DNA from: Bacteroidota bacterium
GTDB lineage: Bacteria; Bacteroidota; JABWAT01
DNA: 64,000 nucleotides
NCBI GenBank assembly: GCA_017303995.1
Contig: JAFLBE010000002.1
Span: forward strand, 1-64,000
Reading direction: 5' to 3'
Shown one piece after another: positions 1 through 8,874 of the stretch; within the stretch, counting starts at the first letter, position 1, and each line of letters opens with the position of its first letter. The notes beneath the pieces were generated by a model. It had not been told where the DNA came from, did no database searches, and worked only from the letters and a program-made list of their open reading frames with translations. Position numbers and translations under genes: made by a program.

Positions 1-126
1 GGTGATAAGATCAGCGTAAATGCTGAACTGATTACCCCGGTAGCCATGGAAGCAGGTCTCCGGTTCGCCATCCGTGAAGGTGGTCGTACTGTTGGGGCTG
101 GTGTCGTTAACAAGATTATTGAATAA
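1..126 (+). CDS. tuf: Elongation factor Tu, C-terminal fragment
   Basis: An open frame from base 1 to a TAA at 124-126 gives 41 residues that match the end of EF-Tu domain 3: [20 protein letters not shown] followed by a short tail to a final Glu. EF-Tu carries aminoacyl-tRNA to the ribosome as a GTP complex. The gene is cut by the window edge, so the GTPase domain is not visible. It lies 10 bases before rpsJ, the usual tuf-rpsJ order of the str/S10 region. Confidence 0.95.
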   Translation, partial: GDKISVNAELITPVAMEAGLRFAIREGGRTVGAGVVNKIIE

Positions 127-136
127 GGGGTAAATC

Positions 137-445
137 ATGGCAACCCAAAAAATCAGAATTAAGCTGAAATCTTACGATCATACATTGATTGATAAGTCTG
201 CCAAAAGGATTATTCAGACTGCTAAGTCAACTGGAGCAGTGATTTCAGGTCCAATTCCTTTGCCAACCCAGCGTTCTTTATATACGGTTCTCCGGTCTCC
301 GCACGTTGATAAAAAATCACGCGAGCAATTTGAAACCAGAAGCCATAAACGCATCATCGATATTTTAAATCCGTCAAGCAAGACAATTGATCAGCTTCTG
401 AAAATTGAGCTTCCTGCCGGTGTCGATGTTGAAATCAAATCCTAA
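137..445 (+). CDS. rpsJ: 30S ribosomal protein S10
   Basis: The product is 102 residues, the normal S10 length. The family core is clear: [20 protein letters not shown] near the start, then GPIPLPTQ and the loop [21 protein letters not shown]10 belongs to the 30S head and also serves as NusE in antitermination complexes. The ATG follows a GGGG stretch, a modest Shine-Dalgarno. It is the first gene of the S10 operon here, directly after tuf, and is probably co-transcribed with it because only 10 bases separate them. Confidence 0.98.
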   Translation: MATQKIRIKLKSYDHTLIDKSAKRIIQTAKSTGAVISGPIPLPTQRSLYTVLRSPHVDKKSREQFETRSHKRIIDILNPSSKTIDQLLKIELPAGVDVEIKS

Positions 446-466
446 TTAAACAGATCAGGTTAAGTC

Positions 467-1090
467 ATGTTAGGACTCATAGGTAAAAAAGTCGGAATGA
501 CCAGCATCTTTGATGAAAAAGGTCGCCAACAAAACTGCACGGTAATTGAACTTGGTCCTTGTACAGTTGTACAAGTAAAAAAAACTGAGAGTGATGGGTA
601 TAATGCCATTCAGCTTGGATTTGGATCAAGAAAAGAAAAAAATACAACTAAGGCTCTGATTGGTCATTTTAAAAAGGCCGGATCAGATATTAAGAGTATT
701 TTGCAGGAATTCCGTGTTGACGAACTCCCGGAAGTTGGGGCAGTCCTTAATGTGGACTTGTTCAAAGAAGGCGAAATCGTTGATGTTGTTGGTAAATCAA
801 AAGGTCGTGGTTTTCAAGGGGTAGTTCGTCGTCACGGTTTTAGTGGCGTCGGCGGTCGAACACACGGTCAGCATGATCGTGAACGCGCTCCTGGATCAGT
901 CGGTTCATCTTCCTACCCTTCACGGGTTTTAAAGGGATTAAGAATGGCTGGACAACACGGCAATACTCAGTTCACATCAAAAAACCTTCAAGTGATAAAG
1001 GTAATGCCAGAATCGAATTTGATTTTGGTTAGAGGTGCCGTACCCGGCGCTCCTAATTCCTTTGTTCAGGTTTTAAAAACTTCTAAATAA
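467..1090 (+). CDS. rplC: 50S ribosomal protein L3
   Basis: The product is 207 residues. It opens with LGLIGKKVGMTSIFDEKG and carries the conserved central extension GRGFQGVVRRHGFSG and GQHGNTQFTS, all hallmarks of L3. L3 is an early-assembling 23S rRNA binder near the peptidyl transferase centre. ATG start, with no strong Shine-Dalgarno visible. It sits 21 bases after rpsJ and 16 before rplD, in standard S10-operon order. Confidence 0.98.
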   Translation: MLGLIGKKVGMTSIFDEKGRQQNCTVIELGPCTVVQVKKTESDGYNAIQLGFGSRKEKNTTKALIGHFKKAGSDIKSILQEFRVDELPEVGAVLNVDLFKEGEIVDVVGKSKGRGFQGVVRRHGFSGVGGRTHGQHDRERAPGSVGSSSYPSRVLKGLRMAGQHGNTQFTSKNLQVIKVMPESNLILVRGAVPGAPNSFVQVLKTSK

Positions 1091-1106
1091 GCATAAGTGA
1101 CAAACA

Positions 1107-1733
1107 ATGGAAGTTAACGTACTAAAAATAGATGGCAAGGATTCTGGAAAGAAGATTATTCTTCCTGAAAGCATTTTTGCAATTGAGCCCAATGATCATG
1201 CCATATATATGGACGTTCGGTCAATCCGGGCAAATGACCACATGGGTCTTCATAAGGTAAAATCCAGACGTGAAGTTCGTGGTGGCGGTAAAAAGCCATG
1301 GAGACAAAAAGGACGGGGTACTGCCCGGTCTGGGTCTACGCGTTCAGGTGTTTGGGTTGGTGGTGGGTCCATTTTTGGTCCTGTTCCCCACGATTATATC
1401 ATCGGTATCAATAAGAAAATGAAAAGGTTGGCTCAGCGCTCTGCACTGGCATATAAAGCCTCATCAGCTTCTCTTATTGTTGTTGAAGAATTCTCAGTTG
1501 ATTCGCCAAAGACCAAGTCTCTCGTTTCAATCCTAAAGAACCTTTCAGTATCAGAAAAAAAGGTATTGGTTGTTACTTCATCTTCAGATAAAAATCTTTA
1601 TCTGTCAGGAAGAAACTTGCCTCTCACTTCAATTAAGCCAGTGTGCGATTTTTCAACCTATGATGTTATGAATGCAGACATACTGGTCATGCAGGAAAAT
1701 GCAATACAAGGTCTCGAAAGGTTGGTAAAATAA
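1107..1733 (+). CDS. rplD: 50S ribosomal protein L4
   Basis: The product is 208 residues. The L4 loop that threads into the exit tunnel is present: GGGKKPWRQKGRGTARSGST, followed by GGGSIFGP. L4 binds 23S rRNA and in enterobacteria also autoregulates the S10 operon; whether it does so here cannot be seen. Its stop codon shares one base with the rplW start (TAATG), which points to translational coupling. Confidence 0.98.
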   Translation: MEVNVLKIDGKDSGKKIILPESIFAIEPNDHAIYMDVRSIRANDHMGLHKVKSRREVRGGGKKPWRQKGRGTARSGSTRSGVWVGGGSIFGPVPHDYIIGINKKMKRLAQRSALAYKASSASLIVVEEFSVDSPKTKSLVSILKNLSVSEKKVLVVTSSSDKNLYLSGRNLPLTSIKPVCDFSTYDVMNADILVMQENAIQGLERLVK

Positions 1734-2026
1734 TGAAAACTATTCTTGTAAAACCATTATTGACTGAAAAGTTGACTCTTTTACAGGAGAAGCAAAATAA
1801 ATATGCTTTTCAGGTAACAAAAGGCTCCAATAAGATTGAGATTAAAAAGGCCGTTGAAGATAAATACGGTGTAACTGTTACTGGTGTTAATACATCGGTA
1901 AAAGAAGGTAAAGTCAAGATTCAAATGACCAAAAAGGGACTCCTTGTTGGTAAAAGAGACGATGTAAAAAAGGCTTTTGTTACATTAAAAGCTGACGATA
2001 CGATCGATTTCTTAAAAAATACTTGA
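1733..2026 (+). CDS. rplW: 50S ribosomal protein L23
   Basis: The product is 97 residues, typical for L23. It shows ILVKPLLTEKLTLLQEKQNK and the ANKIEIKKAVE-like helix (here SNKIEIKKAVEDKYGV). L23 lies at the tunnel exit and docks trigger factor and SRP. The start overlaps the rplD stop by one base. The end of this gene carries a TTGACA that forms part of the predicted promoter for rplB. Confidence 0.97.
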   Translation: MKTILVKPLLTEKLTLLQEKQNKYAFQVTKGSNKIEIKKAVEDKYGVTVTGVNTSVKEGKVKIQMTKKGLLVGKRDDVKKAFVTLKADDTIDFLKNT

Positions 2027-2053
2027 CAACAAAGTAAACATACCTTACCTTTG
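2023..2053 (+). promoter_or_regulatory. Predicted Bacteroidetes-type promoter before rplB
   Basis: TTG (2023-2025, within TTGACA) is followed after 20 bases by TACCTTTG (2046-2053). This is an exact match to the -7 element TAnnTTTG with a -33 TTG at the spacing known for the primary sigma factor of Bacteroidetes. Transcription would start near 2060, leaving a leader of about 110 bases before rplB. The match is seen in the sequence; activity is inferred. Confidence 0.6.
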
Positions 2054-2056
2054 TTG

Positions 2057-2139
2057 CTCTTCAATTAGAAGAGTCGAATTTTACAGATCTAAGCCTGTCC
2101 AGGACAAAACGCTACCTCAGCAAAAACCTATCTGGACGG
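2057..2139 (+). promoter_or_regulatory. Structured leader upstream of rplB
   Basis: The 147-base rplW-rplB gap is the widest in the superoperon and contains pairing segments. CTCTTC (2057-2062) pairs with GAAGAG (2068-2073) around a 5-base loop. CTGTCCAG (2095-2102) pairs with CTGGACGG (2132-2139) over eight positions including one G-U, enclosing a small GCT/AGC hairpin (2111-2121). This could be an autoregulatory binding site for a ribosomal protein such as L2. That is inference; I do not recognise a named leader family. Confidence 0.4.
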
Positions 2140-2173
2140 CAAATTAAAGCACATATTTCGCTGGAGTTTCTGA

Positions 2174-2998
2174 ATGCCTATCAAAAGTTTCAGACCAGTA
2201 ACTCCGTCACTACGATTCACTAATGTTGCATCGTTTGATGAGATTACGACTGATAAGCCAGAAAAATCGCTGCTCGCCCCCAAGAAAAGAACTGGTGGAC
2301 GAAACAATACGGGACACACTACATCCAGATTTATGGGTGGTGGTCACAAGCAGCATTATAGGATTATTGATTTTAAACGTAACAAAATTGGAATCGAAGC
2401 CAAAGTTGCTACAATTGAATATGATCCAAATCGTTCCGCACGGATCGCACTGCTCAACTATGTTGACGGTGAGAAACGTTATATCCTCTCTCCTGATGGC
2501 TTAAAAGTTGGAGATACGGTAGTAAGTGGTTCTGATGCAGAAATCAAAGTTGGCAATACGCTACCGCTTAGAAATATTCCTGTTGGTACCGTAATTCATA
2601 ATATTGAATTACGTGCTGGCAAGGGTGGCCAAATGGCTCGGAGTGCCGGAACTTCTGCTCAGCTCGCTGCTAAAGAAGGAGATTATGCTACACTTCGTCT
2701 ACCTTCAGGCGAAATGAGAATGGTTCGCAGTGAATGTGTTGCTACTATTGGAATGGTAAGTAATGCAGATCACTTTAATATCTCTCTTGGTAAAGCAGGC
2801 AGGTCCCGCTGGTTGGGCAAGAGACCACATGTTCGTGGCGTTGCAATGAACCCAGTTGATCACCCAATGGGTGGTGGTGAAGGTAAAACTTCCGGTGGTG
2901 GACACCCTGTATCACCATGGGGTCAGAAGGCTAAGGGGCTTAAAACCCGGAAGCGTAAGAACCAGTCCAATCAATATATTGTCAGAAGAAGAAAATAA
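2174..2998 (+). CDS. rplB: 50S ribosomal protein L2
   Basis: The product is 274 residues, full length. It has [10 protein letters not shown]-like residues at the start, [17 protein letters not shown] near residue 55, and the C-terminal [20 protein letters not shown], which includes the conserved His of the peptidyl transferase region. L2 is needed for subunit association. The ATG has GGAG about 8 bases upstream. Unusually for this operon it is preceded by its own promoter-like site and a structured leader. Confidence 0.98.
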   Translation: MPIKSFRPVTPSLRFTNVASFDEITTDKPEKSLLAPKKRTGGRNNTGHTTSRFMGGGHKQHYRIIDFKRNKIGIEAKVATIEYDPNRSARIALLNYVDGEKRYILSPDGLKVGDTVVSGSDAEIKVGNTLPLRNIPVGTVIHNIELRAGKGGQMARSAGTSAQLAAKEGDYATLRLPSGEMRMVRSECVATIGMVSNADHFNISLGKAGRSRWLGKRPHVRGVAMNPVDHPMGGGEGKTSGGGHPVSPWGQKAKGLKTRKRKNQSNQYIVRRRK

Positions 2999-3018
2999 TT
3001 TTCGGATTTGGATAAATT

Positions 3019-3282
3019 ATGTCACGATCGCTAAAAAAAGGCCCTTTTATTAACGACAAACTGCTCAAAAAGGTCACTGATCTTAATGCAGCTGGTTTGA
3101 AAAAGGTTATTAAAACCTGGAGCCGTTCAAGTATGATTTCTCCGGATATGGTTGGGCACACGTTTGCTGTACATAACGGAAATAAATTTATTCCTGTATA
3201 TGTTTCAGAAAATATGGTAGGACACAAACTCGGCGAGTTTGCTCCCACGCGGACTTTCCGCAGCCACGCCGGTAACCGATAA
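3019..3282 (+). CDS. rpsS: 30S ribosomal protein S19
   Basis: The product is 87 residues, beginning [10 protein letters not shown], with [20 protein letters not shown] and the C-terminal [19 protein letters not shown]19 sits in the 30S head and contacts the A-site finger. The upstream bases (gatttggataaattATG) show no convincing Shine-Dalgarno, as is common in Bacteroidetes relatives. It lies 20 bases after rplB and 18 before rplV. Confidence 0.98.
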   Translation: MSRSLKKGPFINDKLLKKVTDLNAAGLKKVIKTWSRSSMISPDMVGHTFAVHNGNKFIPVYVSENMVGHKLGEFAPTRTFRSHAGNR

Positions 3283-3300
3283 GCTCAAAGGATATTTATA

Positions 3301-3645
3301 ATGGAAGCAAGAGCTGTCTGTAAAAATGTAAGAAGTTCGCCCAGGAAAATGCGCCTGGTTGTAGATCAGATTCGTGGAAAGAAAGTAGAAGAGGCGCTAA
3401 ACCTTCTTCACTTTAATCCAAAACACGGATCAAAGGTGGTTGAAAAAGTACTCAGATCTGCTATATCAAATTTTGTGAATAAATCTGAAGGCTCCCGTGT
3501 TCAAACTGAGGGTCTTGTTGTGATCACTGCCTTTGTTGATGCTGGACCTGTTGTAAAACGCGTACAGCCTGCTCCGATGGGTCGTGCATATCGCAAGCGC
3601 AAGAGATCAAACCACGTCACTGTTATCGTATCAGATATTAACTGA
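3301..3645 (+). CDS. rplV: 50S ribosomal protein L22
   Basis: The product is 114 residues. [18 protein letters not shown] and [20 protein letters not shown] are diagnostic; the latter is the beta-hairpin that lines the exit tunnel. The ATG is preceded by AAAGGA. The stop lies 10 bases before the TTG start of rpsC. Confidence 0.98.
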   Translation: MEARAVCKNVRSSPRKMRLVVDQIRGKKVEEALNLLHFNPKHGSKVVEKVLRSAISNFVNKSEGSRVQTEGLVVITAFVDAGPVVKRVQPAPMGRAYRKRKRSNHVTVIVSDIN

Positions 3646-3655
3646 GGAGTTCATT

Positions 3656-4297
3656 TTGGGTCAGAAAACGAATAGCGTCGGCCTGAGACTGGGGATTACC
3701 ACAAATTGGGAATCTCAGTGGTACGACGAAAAAGAGTTTGCTGAAAAGCTATTTGAAGATGAGAGAATCCGCAAATATGTGAAAGCTCGCTTGAAGAAAG
3801 CCGGAATTTCCAGGATTCAGATTGAACGTACTGCAAAGCGTATTGCTCTTACAATTTCAACATCAAAACCAGGCGTTGTTATTGGTAAGCAAGGTTCAGA
3901 AGTCGACAAGCTCAAAGAAGAAATTAAAAAGCTAACCGGGAAAGAAATCAATATCTCGATAAACGAGATTAAGCGTCCTGAACTGGATGCTGCCCTTGTT
4001 GGGGATAATATTGCTGCTCAGCTTGAGAATCGTGTAGCATTTCGTCGCGCAATGAAAAGTGCAATTGCCTCTTCCATGAGAATGGGTGCTGATGGAATCC
4101 GGATTATTTGTTCCGGCCGACTTGGTGGTGCAGAAATGGCACGTACTGAACAATATAAAGAAGGACGTGTTCCTCTTCATACTCTTCGGGCTGATATTGA
4201 TTATGCCCGTTCTACAGCTCATACTATTTATGGTGCCATTGGCGTTAAAGTGTGGATTTGTAAGGGTGAAGTAATTGGCAATCGTCAAGACCGTTAA
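3656..4297 (+). CDS. rpsC: 30S ribosomal protein S3
   Basis: I place the start at TTG 3656 rather than an in-frame ATG at 3584, because S3 proteins begin [13 protein letters not shown] and a strong GAGGAG lies 6 bases before the TTG. The ATG would also extend into rplV. The product is 213 residues. The KH domain is visible with its GxxG loop ([14 protein letters not shown]), and the C-terminal domain has [21 protein letters not shown]3 forms part of the mRNA entry channel and its helicase activity. Confidence 0.97.
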   Translation: MGQKTNSVGLRLGITTNWESQWYDEKEFAEKLFEDERIRKYVKARLKKAGISRIQIERTAKRIALTISTSKPGVVIGKQGSEVDKLKEEIKKLTGKEINISINEIKRPELDAALVGDNIAAQLENRVAFRRAMKSAIASSMRMGADGIRIICSGRLGGAEMARTEQYKEGRVPLHTLRADIDYARSTAHTIYGAIGVKVWICKGEVIGNRQDR

Positions 4298-4324
4298 ACA
4301 GGATTTATGCAGGGAATTTGACCA

Positions 4325-4762
4325 ATGTTAATGCCAAAAAGAGTTAAATACAGAAAAGCCATGCGTGGCAAAATGAAGGGTAACGAGACCCGCGGTGTTG
4401 AAATCGCCTTTGGTTCCTTTGGAATTAAAGCTCTAGAGCATGCATGGATTACAAGCCGGCAAATTGAGGCAGCTCGGGTTGCTATGACTCGGAAAATGAA
4501 ACGTGACGGTAAGGTTTGGATTAAAATATTTCCTGATAAACCCGTAACTAAAAAACCAGCTGAAGTCCGGATGGGATCCGGTAAAGGTGCTCCTGAATTT
4601 TGGGTTGCAGTTGTTAAGCCTGGCCGTATCCTTTTCGAAGTTGATGGTATTTCCGAAGAACTTGCACGCGAAGCACTGTCACTGGCAATGGCAAAATTGC
4701 CAATCAGAACCCGCTTTGTTACTCGTCACGACTTCGTAGCTGCAGAAGCAGAAGGAAAGTAA
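4325..4762 (+). CDS. rplP: 50S ribosomal protein L16
   Basis: The product is 145 residues, starting [19 protein letters not shown], with [20 protein letters not shown] and [20 protein letters not shown], all typical of L16. L16 positions tRNA in the A and P sites. Two ATGs occur three codons apart; the first (4325) gives the usual MLxPKR opening. It stands 27 bases after rpsC and 7 bases before rpmC. Confidence 0.98.
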   Translation: MLMPKRVKYRKAMRGKMKGNETRGVEIAFGSFGIKALEHAWITSRQIEAARVAMTRKMKRDGKVWIKIFPDKPVTKKPAEVRMGSGKGAPEFWVAVVKPGRILFEVDGISEELAREALSLAMAKLPIRTRFVTRHDFVAAEAEGK

Positions 4763-4769
4763 TAAGTCT

Positions 4770-4955
4770 ATGAAAAAGTATGAACTTAAAGCCTTGAATG
4801 AAAGTGATTTGAGAGCTCAATTGGTTGACGCGAAAAGTCAATTACAAGATCTCAATTTTCAAAAAAGCATTTCTCCGATTGAAAATCCATTGAGAATGCG
4901 TAATCTCCGCCGGGAAATTGCCCGGATTGAGACCTTGCTAAAAGGCCGGAAATAA
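4770..4955 (+). CDS. rpmC: 50S ribosomal protein L29
   Basis: This small gene encodes 61 residues. The two-helix L29 pattern is present: ELKALNESDLRAQLVDAKSQ, LNFQKSISPIENPLRMRNLR and REIARIETLL. L29 sits near the tunnel exit beside L23. It is tightly placed between rplP and rpsQ, the expected position in the operon. Confidence 0.97.
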   Translation: MKKYELKALNESDLRAQLVDAKSQLQDLNFQKSISPIENPLRMRNLRREIARIETLLKGRK

Positions 4956-4977
4956 TCCATAGGAAGTAACGGATACC

Positions 4978-5235
4978 ATGACGGAAAGAAATAGCAGAAA
5001 AGAGCGTGTCGGAAAAGTCGTCAGCAATAAAATGGAAAAAACCATTAGTGTTGCAATTGAAAGACGTGTTAAACATCCGATTTACGGCAAGTACTATTAT
5101 AAAACAAAAAAACTGATGGCTCATGATGAAGAAAATACTGCAGGTATTGGCGATGTTGTCAGAGTCCAGGAAACACGTCCGCTGAGCAAATTAAAACGCT
5201 GGCGGTTGGTCGAAGTGATTGAAAAAGCAAAATAA
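4978..5235 (+). CDS. rpsQ: 30S ribosomal protein S17
   Basis: The product is 85 residues. The OB-fold of S17 is evident from [40 protein letters not shown] and [21 protein letters not shown]17 is an early 16S rRNA binder. The ATG follows AGGAAGT. Standard position before rplN. Confidence 0.98.
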   Translation: MTERNSRKERVGKVVSNKMEKTISVAIERRVKHPIYGKYYYKTKKLMAHDEENTAGIGDVVRVQETRPLSKLKRWRLVEVIEKAK

Positions 5236-5253
5236 AAAGTTTCAGAGGGAATC

Positions 5254-5622
5254 ATGATTCAGGAAGAATCGAATCTTGTCGTAGCCGACAACAGCGGAGC
5301 AAAAAAAGTCCGTTGTATCAGAGTTCTGGGTGGTAGTGACCGCCGGTACGCTTACGTTGGTGACCTCGTGGTTGTTTCTGTAAAGTCAGCTATTCCTGGC
5401 GGTACAGTAAAGAAGGGTGACGTTTCCAAAGCTGTCATCGTTCGTACCAAAAAGGAGTATCGTAGACAGGATGGATCTTACATCCGCTTCGACGAGAATG
5501 CAGCGGTTTTGATTAATAATCAGAATGAACCCAGAGGTACCCGTATTTTCGGGCCTGTTGCCAGAGAACTTCGTGAGAAACAATTCATGAAGATAGTTTC
5601 TCTCGCACCGGAAGTCATCTAA
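5254..5622 (+). CDS. rplN: 50S ribosomal protein L14
   Basis: The product is 122 residues, exactly the family length. It has the L14 signature region [15 protein letters not shown], then [20 protein letters not shown] and [21 protein letters not shown]14 forms an intersubunit bridge. A good GAGGG lies before the ATG. Confidence 0.98.
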   Translation: MIQEESNLVVADNSGAKKVRCIRVLGGSDRRYAYVGDLVVVSVKSAIPGGTVKKGDVSKAVIVRTKKEYRRQDGSYIRFDENAAVLINNQNEPRGTRIFGPVARELREKQFMKIVSLAPEVI

Positions 5623-5641
5623 AGCGAGTTGAGATAATCAA

Positions 5642-5980
5642 ATGGCAGTAAAATTACATATTAAAAAAAATGACACCGTAAGGGTAATCACTGGTAACGC
5701 CAGGGGTACTATGGGAAAAGTCCTGAAAGTATATCCTGAAACCAACCGTGTAATTGTTGAGGGTGTAAATATCCGAATTCGGCATACAAAACCGAATGCA
5801 ACTTATCCACAAGGCGGACGGATTGAAAAAGAAGCACCTGTAAACGCTTCTAATTTAATGCTTGTCTGTCCAAAATGTAGTGCCAGCACTCGTGTTGCAC
5901 ACAAAATGATTACTGAAGAAAACACCGGAAAACTAAAAAGTCGCCGTGCATGTAAAAAATGCGGCGAATTAATCGACTGA
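5642..5980 (+). CDS. rplX: 50S ribosomal protein L24, zinc-ribbon form
   Basis: The product is 112 residues. The KOW motif is near the N-terminus ([20 protein letters not shown]) and the family segment [20 protein letters not shown] follows. The C-terminal part carries CPKC and CKKC pairs, a likely zinc ribbon found in a subset of L24 proteins. L24 initiates 50S assembly. Its stop lies 8 bases before the rplE start. Confidence 0.97.
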   Translation: MAVKLHIKKNDTVRVITGNARGTMGKVLKVYPETNRVIVEGVNIRIRHTKPNATYPQGGRIEKEAPVNASNLMLVCPKCSASTRVAHKMITEENTGKLKSRRACKKCGELID

Positions 5981-5988
5981 GAACGTAT

Positions 5989-6543
5989 ATGAAGCCTCGT
6001 TTAGCAGAATTATATAAGTCGAAAATTGTTCCTGACCTGATGAAAAAGAATAACTATTCTAACATCATGGAGGTTCCCAAAATTACCAAAATTTCCCTGA
6101 ATATGGGTCTTGGTGCAGCTACTCAGGATGCGAAAATCCTAGAAGTTGCTGTTAAGGAACTTGGAATTGTTTGCGGCCAAAAGCCAATTGTCACCAAGGC
6201 AAAAAAGGCTATTTCAAATTTCAAACTTCGTGAGAATATGCCGATTGGGGCAAAAGTTACACTTCGTGGTGATACGATGTATGAGTTTCTTGATCGCCTA
6301 ATCAATCTTGCAATGCCACGTATCCGTGACTTTCGAGGAGTTTCTGATAAGAGTTTCGACGGCTTTGGAAACTATACCTTTGGTGTTAAAGAACAAATTA
6401 TTTTTCCTGAAATCAATGTTGATCAGGTAGATAGAATTGTTGGCATGGATATTACCATTGTTACTACCGCCAAAACAGATGCCGAAGCATATGACTTGCT
6501 TAAGTCATTTAGCTTTCCGTTCAGAAAACGAAATGAAAATTAA
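5989..6543 (+). CDS. rplE: 50S ribosomal protein L5
   Basis: The ATG at 5989 gives [20 protein letters not shown], the normal L5 opening. An in-frame ATG at 5959 would overlap the end of rplX and add an unsupported tail. The product is 184 residues, with [39 protein letters not shown] and the C-terminal [20 protein letters not shown]5 binds 5S rRNA. Confidence 0.97.
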   Translation: MKPRLAELYKSKIVPDLMKKNNYSNIMEVPKITKISLNMGLGAATQDAKILEVAVKELGIVCGQKPIVTKAKKAISNFKLRENMPIGAKVTLRGDTMYEFLDRLINLAMPRIRDFRGVSDKSFDGFGNYTFGVKEQIIFPEINVDQVDRIVGMDITIVTTAKTDAEAYDLLKSFSFPFRKRNEN

Positions 6544-6563
6544 ATCTGGTTCAGAGGTCTCAA

Positions 6564-6749
6564 TTGGCTACTAAAGCTATGGTTGCTAAATGCAACAGAA
6601 AACCAAAATTCAGTACTCAGGCTTACAATCGCTGTAAGATGTGTGGCCGGCCCAGAGCATTTCTGAGAGATTTCGGTCTTTGCCGTATCTGTTTCAGAAA
6701 TATGGCACTTGATGGAAAAATTCCTGGTGTCAAAAAATCAAGCTGGTAA
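6564..6749 (+). CDS. rpsN: 30S ribosomal protein S14, zinc-binding (C+) form
   Basis: The start is TTG at 6564, with AGAGG a few bases upstream. The product is 61 residues, the short zinc-binding type. CKMC and CRIC are separated by 12 residues ([12 protein letters not shown]), the zinc ribbon of C+ S14. The C-terminal IPGVKKSSW is standard. The zinc-free form of about 100 residues is not seen in this window. Confidence 0.97.
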   Translation: MATKAMVAKCNRKPKFSTQAYNRCKMCGRPRAFLRDFGLCRICFRNMALDGKIPGVKKSSW

Positions 6750-6773
6750 AATTCAGAATAGGGGATTGAAATA

Positions 6774-7172
6774 ATGTCAATGTCAGATCCGATCTCGGAT
6801 TTTCTAACCAGGATCAGAAACGCTCAGAAGGCTCGTCATCGTACAACTGATGCACCTTCTTCAAATATGAAAAAAGAGATAGCACGAATTCTTTTTGAAA
6901 AAGGCTACATTCAAAAATATGTTATCATCGAAGATGGTAACATGCAGATTATCCGTGTTTTTCTTAAGTATGATGCTAAAAAAGTAGGTACAATTACCGG
7001 CATTCAACGTCTTTCTAAACCGGGTTTACGCAGATATACCGGTGTAGATGATGTTCCTAAAGTGTTGAATGGATTGGGTTTAGCTATCATTTCAACCTCA
7101 AAAGGAATTTTGACTGACAAAGAAGCACGCCTCCAAAATGTTGGTGGTGAAGTAATTTGTTACGTTTGGTAG
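6774..7172 (+). CDS. rpsH: 30S ribosomal protein S8
   Basis: The product is 132 residues. [19 protein letters not shown] opens the protein, and [13 protein letters not shown] near the C-terminus is the S8 signature region. S8 is a primary 16S rRNA binder and represses the spc operon in enterobacteria. A second ATG two codons in (6780) is an alternative start. Confidence 0.98.
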   Translation: MSMSDPISDFLTRIRNAQKARHRTTDAPSSNMKKEIARILFEKGYIQKYVIIEDGNMQIIRVFLKYDAKKVGTITGIQRLSKPGLRRYTGVDDVPKVLNGLGLAIISTSKGILTDKEARLQNVGGEVICYVW

Positions 7173-7184
7173 GAGTATTTTTCA

Positions 7185-7724
7185 ATGTCACGTATCGGAA
7201 AAAAAATTATAACTCTCCCATCCGCTGTTACCTTAAAGGTTACAGCAGATAACGTAGAAGTTAAGGGTCCCAAAGGTACACTTAATGTAGGGTACGATCC
7301 TGCAATTTCTGTATCTATTGATACAAATGTTGTAACTCTTTCAAGAACCTCTGATGAAAAAGATATCAGAGCAAAGCATGGACTGTACAGAGCTCTAATT
7401 AATAGTGCAGTTATTGGTGTAACCGATGGATATTCCAAGAAACTTGATATTGTTGGAGTTGGTTATCGTGCAGAGTTGAAGGGTAAATTTCTCTATATGG
7501 CAGTTGGGTATTCTCACCCTGTCTATTTTAAAGCTCCTGATCATGTTAAAGTTGAAGTGCCGGTACCAACACAGATAGTGGTTTCTGGTATTGATAAGCA
7601 ATTGGTTGGTCAGGTTGCGGCAAAAATACGGGCAATTCGTGAGCCTGAACCTTATAAAGGCAAGGGTATTAAATACGATACTGAAGTTGTTCGCAGAAAA
7701 GCTGGTAAGACAGCGTCCAGATAA
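7185..7724 (+). CDS. rplF: 50S ribosomal protein L6
   Basis: The product is 179 residues, starting SRIGKKIITLPSAVTLKV. The two L6 repeats are present, with VKGPKGTLNV in the first and the C-terminal REPEPYKGKGIKYDTEVVRR in the second. L6 lies near the factor-binding site. It is followed by a 45-base gap that contains a perfect 7-bp hairpin. Confidence 0.98.
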   Translation: MSRIGKKIITLPSAVTLKVTADNVEVKGPKGTLNVGYDPAISVSIDTNVVTLSRTSDEKDIRAKHGLYRALINSAVIGVTDGYSKKLDIVGVGYRAELKGKFLYMAVGYSHPVYFKAPDHVKVEVPVPTQIVVSGIDKQLVGQVAAKIRAIREPEPYKGKGIKYDTEVVRRKAGKTASR

Positions 7725-7730
7725 AAAACA

Positions 7731-7751
7731 ATGAATGACAAGTCCATTCAT
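7731..7751 (+). promoter_or_regulatory. Small hairpin between rplF and rplR
   Basis: ATGAATG (7731-7737) and CATTCAT (7745-7751) form a perfect 7-bp inverted repeat around a 7-base loop. There is no T-tract, so it is not a terminator. It may be an mRNA processing or stability element, or chance. Confidence 0.3.
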
Positions 7752-7769
7752 CACTAACGGATTAAAAAA

Positions 7770-8135
7770 ATGGCATCTTTTTCACGTGTAAACAGAAGAA
7801 ACCGGATTAAAATTTCCGTACGGAAAAAAATCAGGGGTACTGACAAACGTCCGCGGTTGTGTGTTTACCGCAGTAATAATCATATTTATGTACAAATTAT
7901 CGATGATTTGAAGGGTACAACGTTGGTTGCTGCCTCGAGTCTTACGAAGTCGTTTGCAGATCAGATCAAGGATAAAAAACCTGTTGAGGTTTCTAAAATG
8001 ATCGGTACAGAAATCGCAAGACTGGCCATCGAGAAAAATATTATCAACGTGGTGTTCGACCGTAACGGTTACCTTTACCATGGCCGCATCAAGGCTGTAG
8101 CTGATGGTGCCCGTGAAGCAGGTCTGAACTTTTAA
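7770..8135 (+). CDS. rplR: 50S ribosomal protein L18
   Basis: The product is 121 residues. [37 protein letters not shown] and the C-terminal [20 protein letters not shown], ending in GAREAGLNF, are characteristic. L18 delivers 5S rRNA to the 50S subunit together with L5. No clear Shine-Dalgarno precedes the ATG. Confidence 0.98.
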   Translation: MASFSRVNRRNRIKISVRKKIRGTDKRPRLCVYRSNNHIYVQIIDDLKGTTLVAASSLTKSFADQIKDKKPVEVSKMIGTEIARLAIEKNIINVVFDRNGYLYHGRIKAVADGAREAGLNF

Positions 8136-8165
8136 TCCAACGTATTGACTCTCGGAGATAGAAGC

Positions 8166-8669
8166 TTGAAAAAGTTAAAAGCAAATGAATTAACCCTTAA
8201 AGAAAAACTTGTTTACATTAATCGTGTAGCAAAGGTAGTAAAGGGTGGTCGTCGTTTCAGTTTTACGGCAATTATTGTTGTAGGAGACGGCAACGGGCAT
8301 GTTGGTATCGGTTTAGGTAAGGCAAACGAAGTAACTGATGCTGTAACTAAGGGTACTGAAGACGCCAAGAAAAATCTTGTGGGAGTTTCTCTTTATAAGG
8401 GTACTATTCCGCATGAAATCATTGCAAAATTTGGAGCAGCAAAGGTTCTATTAAAACCAGCATCTCCTGGAACAGGAATTATTGCGGGTGGAGCTGTTCG
8501 TGCAGTGCTTGAAAGTGTTGGCGTTCAGGATATTCTTTCCAAATGCCTCGGTTCTACAAATCCGCACAACGTTACCAAGGCTACCCTTCAGGGACTAATG
8601 AACCTGATGGATCCTTCTGTAGTTGCACGCAAGCGTGGCAAAACACTTAAAGAAGTTTTTGAAGGATAA
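8166..8669 (+). CDS. rpsE: 30S ribosomal protein S5
   Basis: I favour a TTG start at 8166 because CGGAGA lies about 8 bases upstream and the protein then opens [20 protein letters not shown], as S5 usually does. An in-frame TTG at 8145 has no Shine-Dalgarno. The product is about 167 residues. The double-stranded RNA-binding region ([20 protein letters not shown]) and the C-terminal domain ([20 protein letters not shown]) are intact. S5 affects decoding accuracy. Confidence 0.95.
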   Translation: MKKLKANELTLKEKLVYINRVAKVVKGGRRFSFTAIIVVGDGNGHVGIGLGKANEVTDAVTKGTEDAKKNLVGVSLYKGTIPHEIIAKFGAAKVLLKPASPGTGIIAGGAVRAVLESVGVQDILSKCLGSTNPHNVTKATLQGLMNLMDPSVVARKRGKTLKEVFEG

Positions 8670-8673
8670 GAAA

Positions 8674-8856
8674 ATGCCTAAGATCAAAATTACACAGGTT
8701 AAAAGCGCAATCGATAGACCTGCTATTCAAAAAAGAACAATTACCGCACTTGGACTTGGCCGCACAAACTATTTCAACATTGTTGAAGATGGTGCTGCAA
8801 TCAGAGGGATGATCAGAAAAGTATCCCATCTTGTCACAGTCGAAGCAATCAAGTAA
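8674..8856 (+). CDS. rpmD: 50S ribosomal protein L30
   Basis: The product is 60 residues, PKIKITQVKSAIDRPAIQKR followed by TITALGLGRTN, the L30 fold. ATG 8674 is chosen over an upstream in-frame ATG that lies inside rpsE. It begins 4 bases after the rpsE stop, so it is probably translationally coupled. L30 is absent from several bacterial lineages, so its presence here is informative. Confidence 0.96.
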   Translation: MPKIKITQVKSAIDRPAIQKRTITALGLGRTNYFNIVEDGAAIRGMIRKVSHLVTVEAIK

Positions 8857-8874
8857 CCATACACAGGCTTTACA

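Noticed and set aside
2128-2319. Minus-strand frame over the rplB leader and start
   Set aside because: It is antisense to rplB, has no family resemblance and no ribosome site, and the leader is better explained by promoter and RNA structure.
3932-4288. 118-codon minus-strand frame within rpsC
   Set aside because: A shadow of a highly conserved plus-strand gene; its composition follows from the S3 codons.
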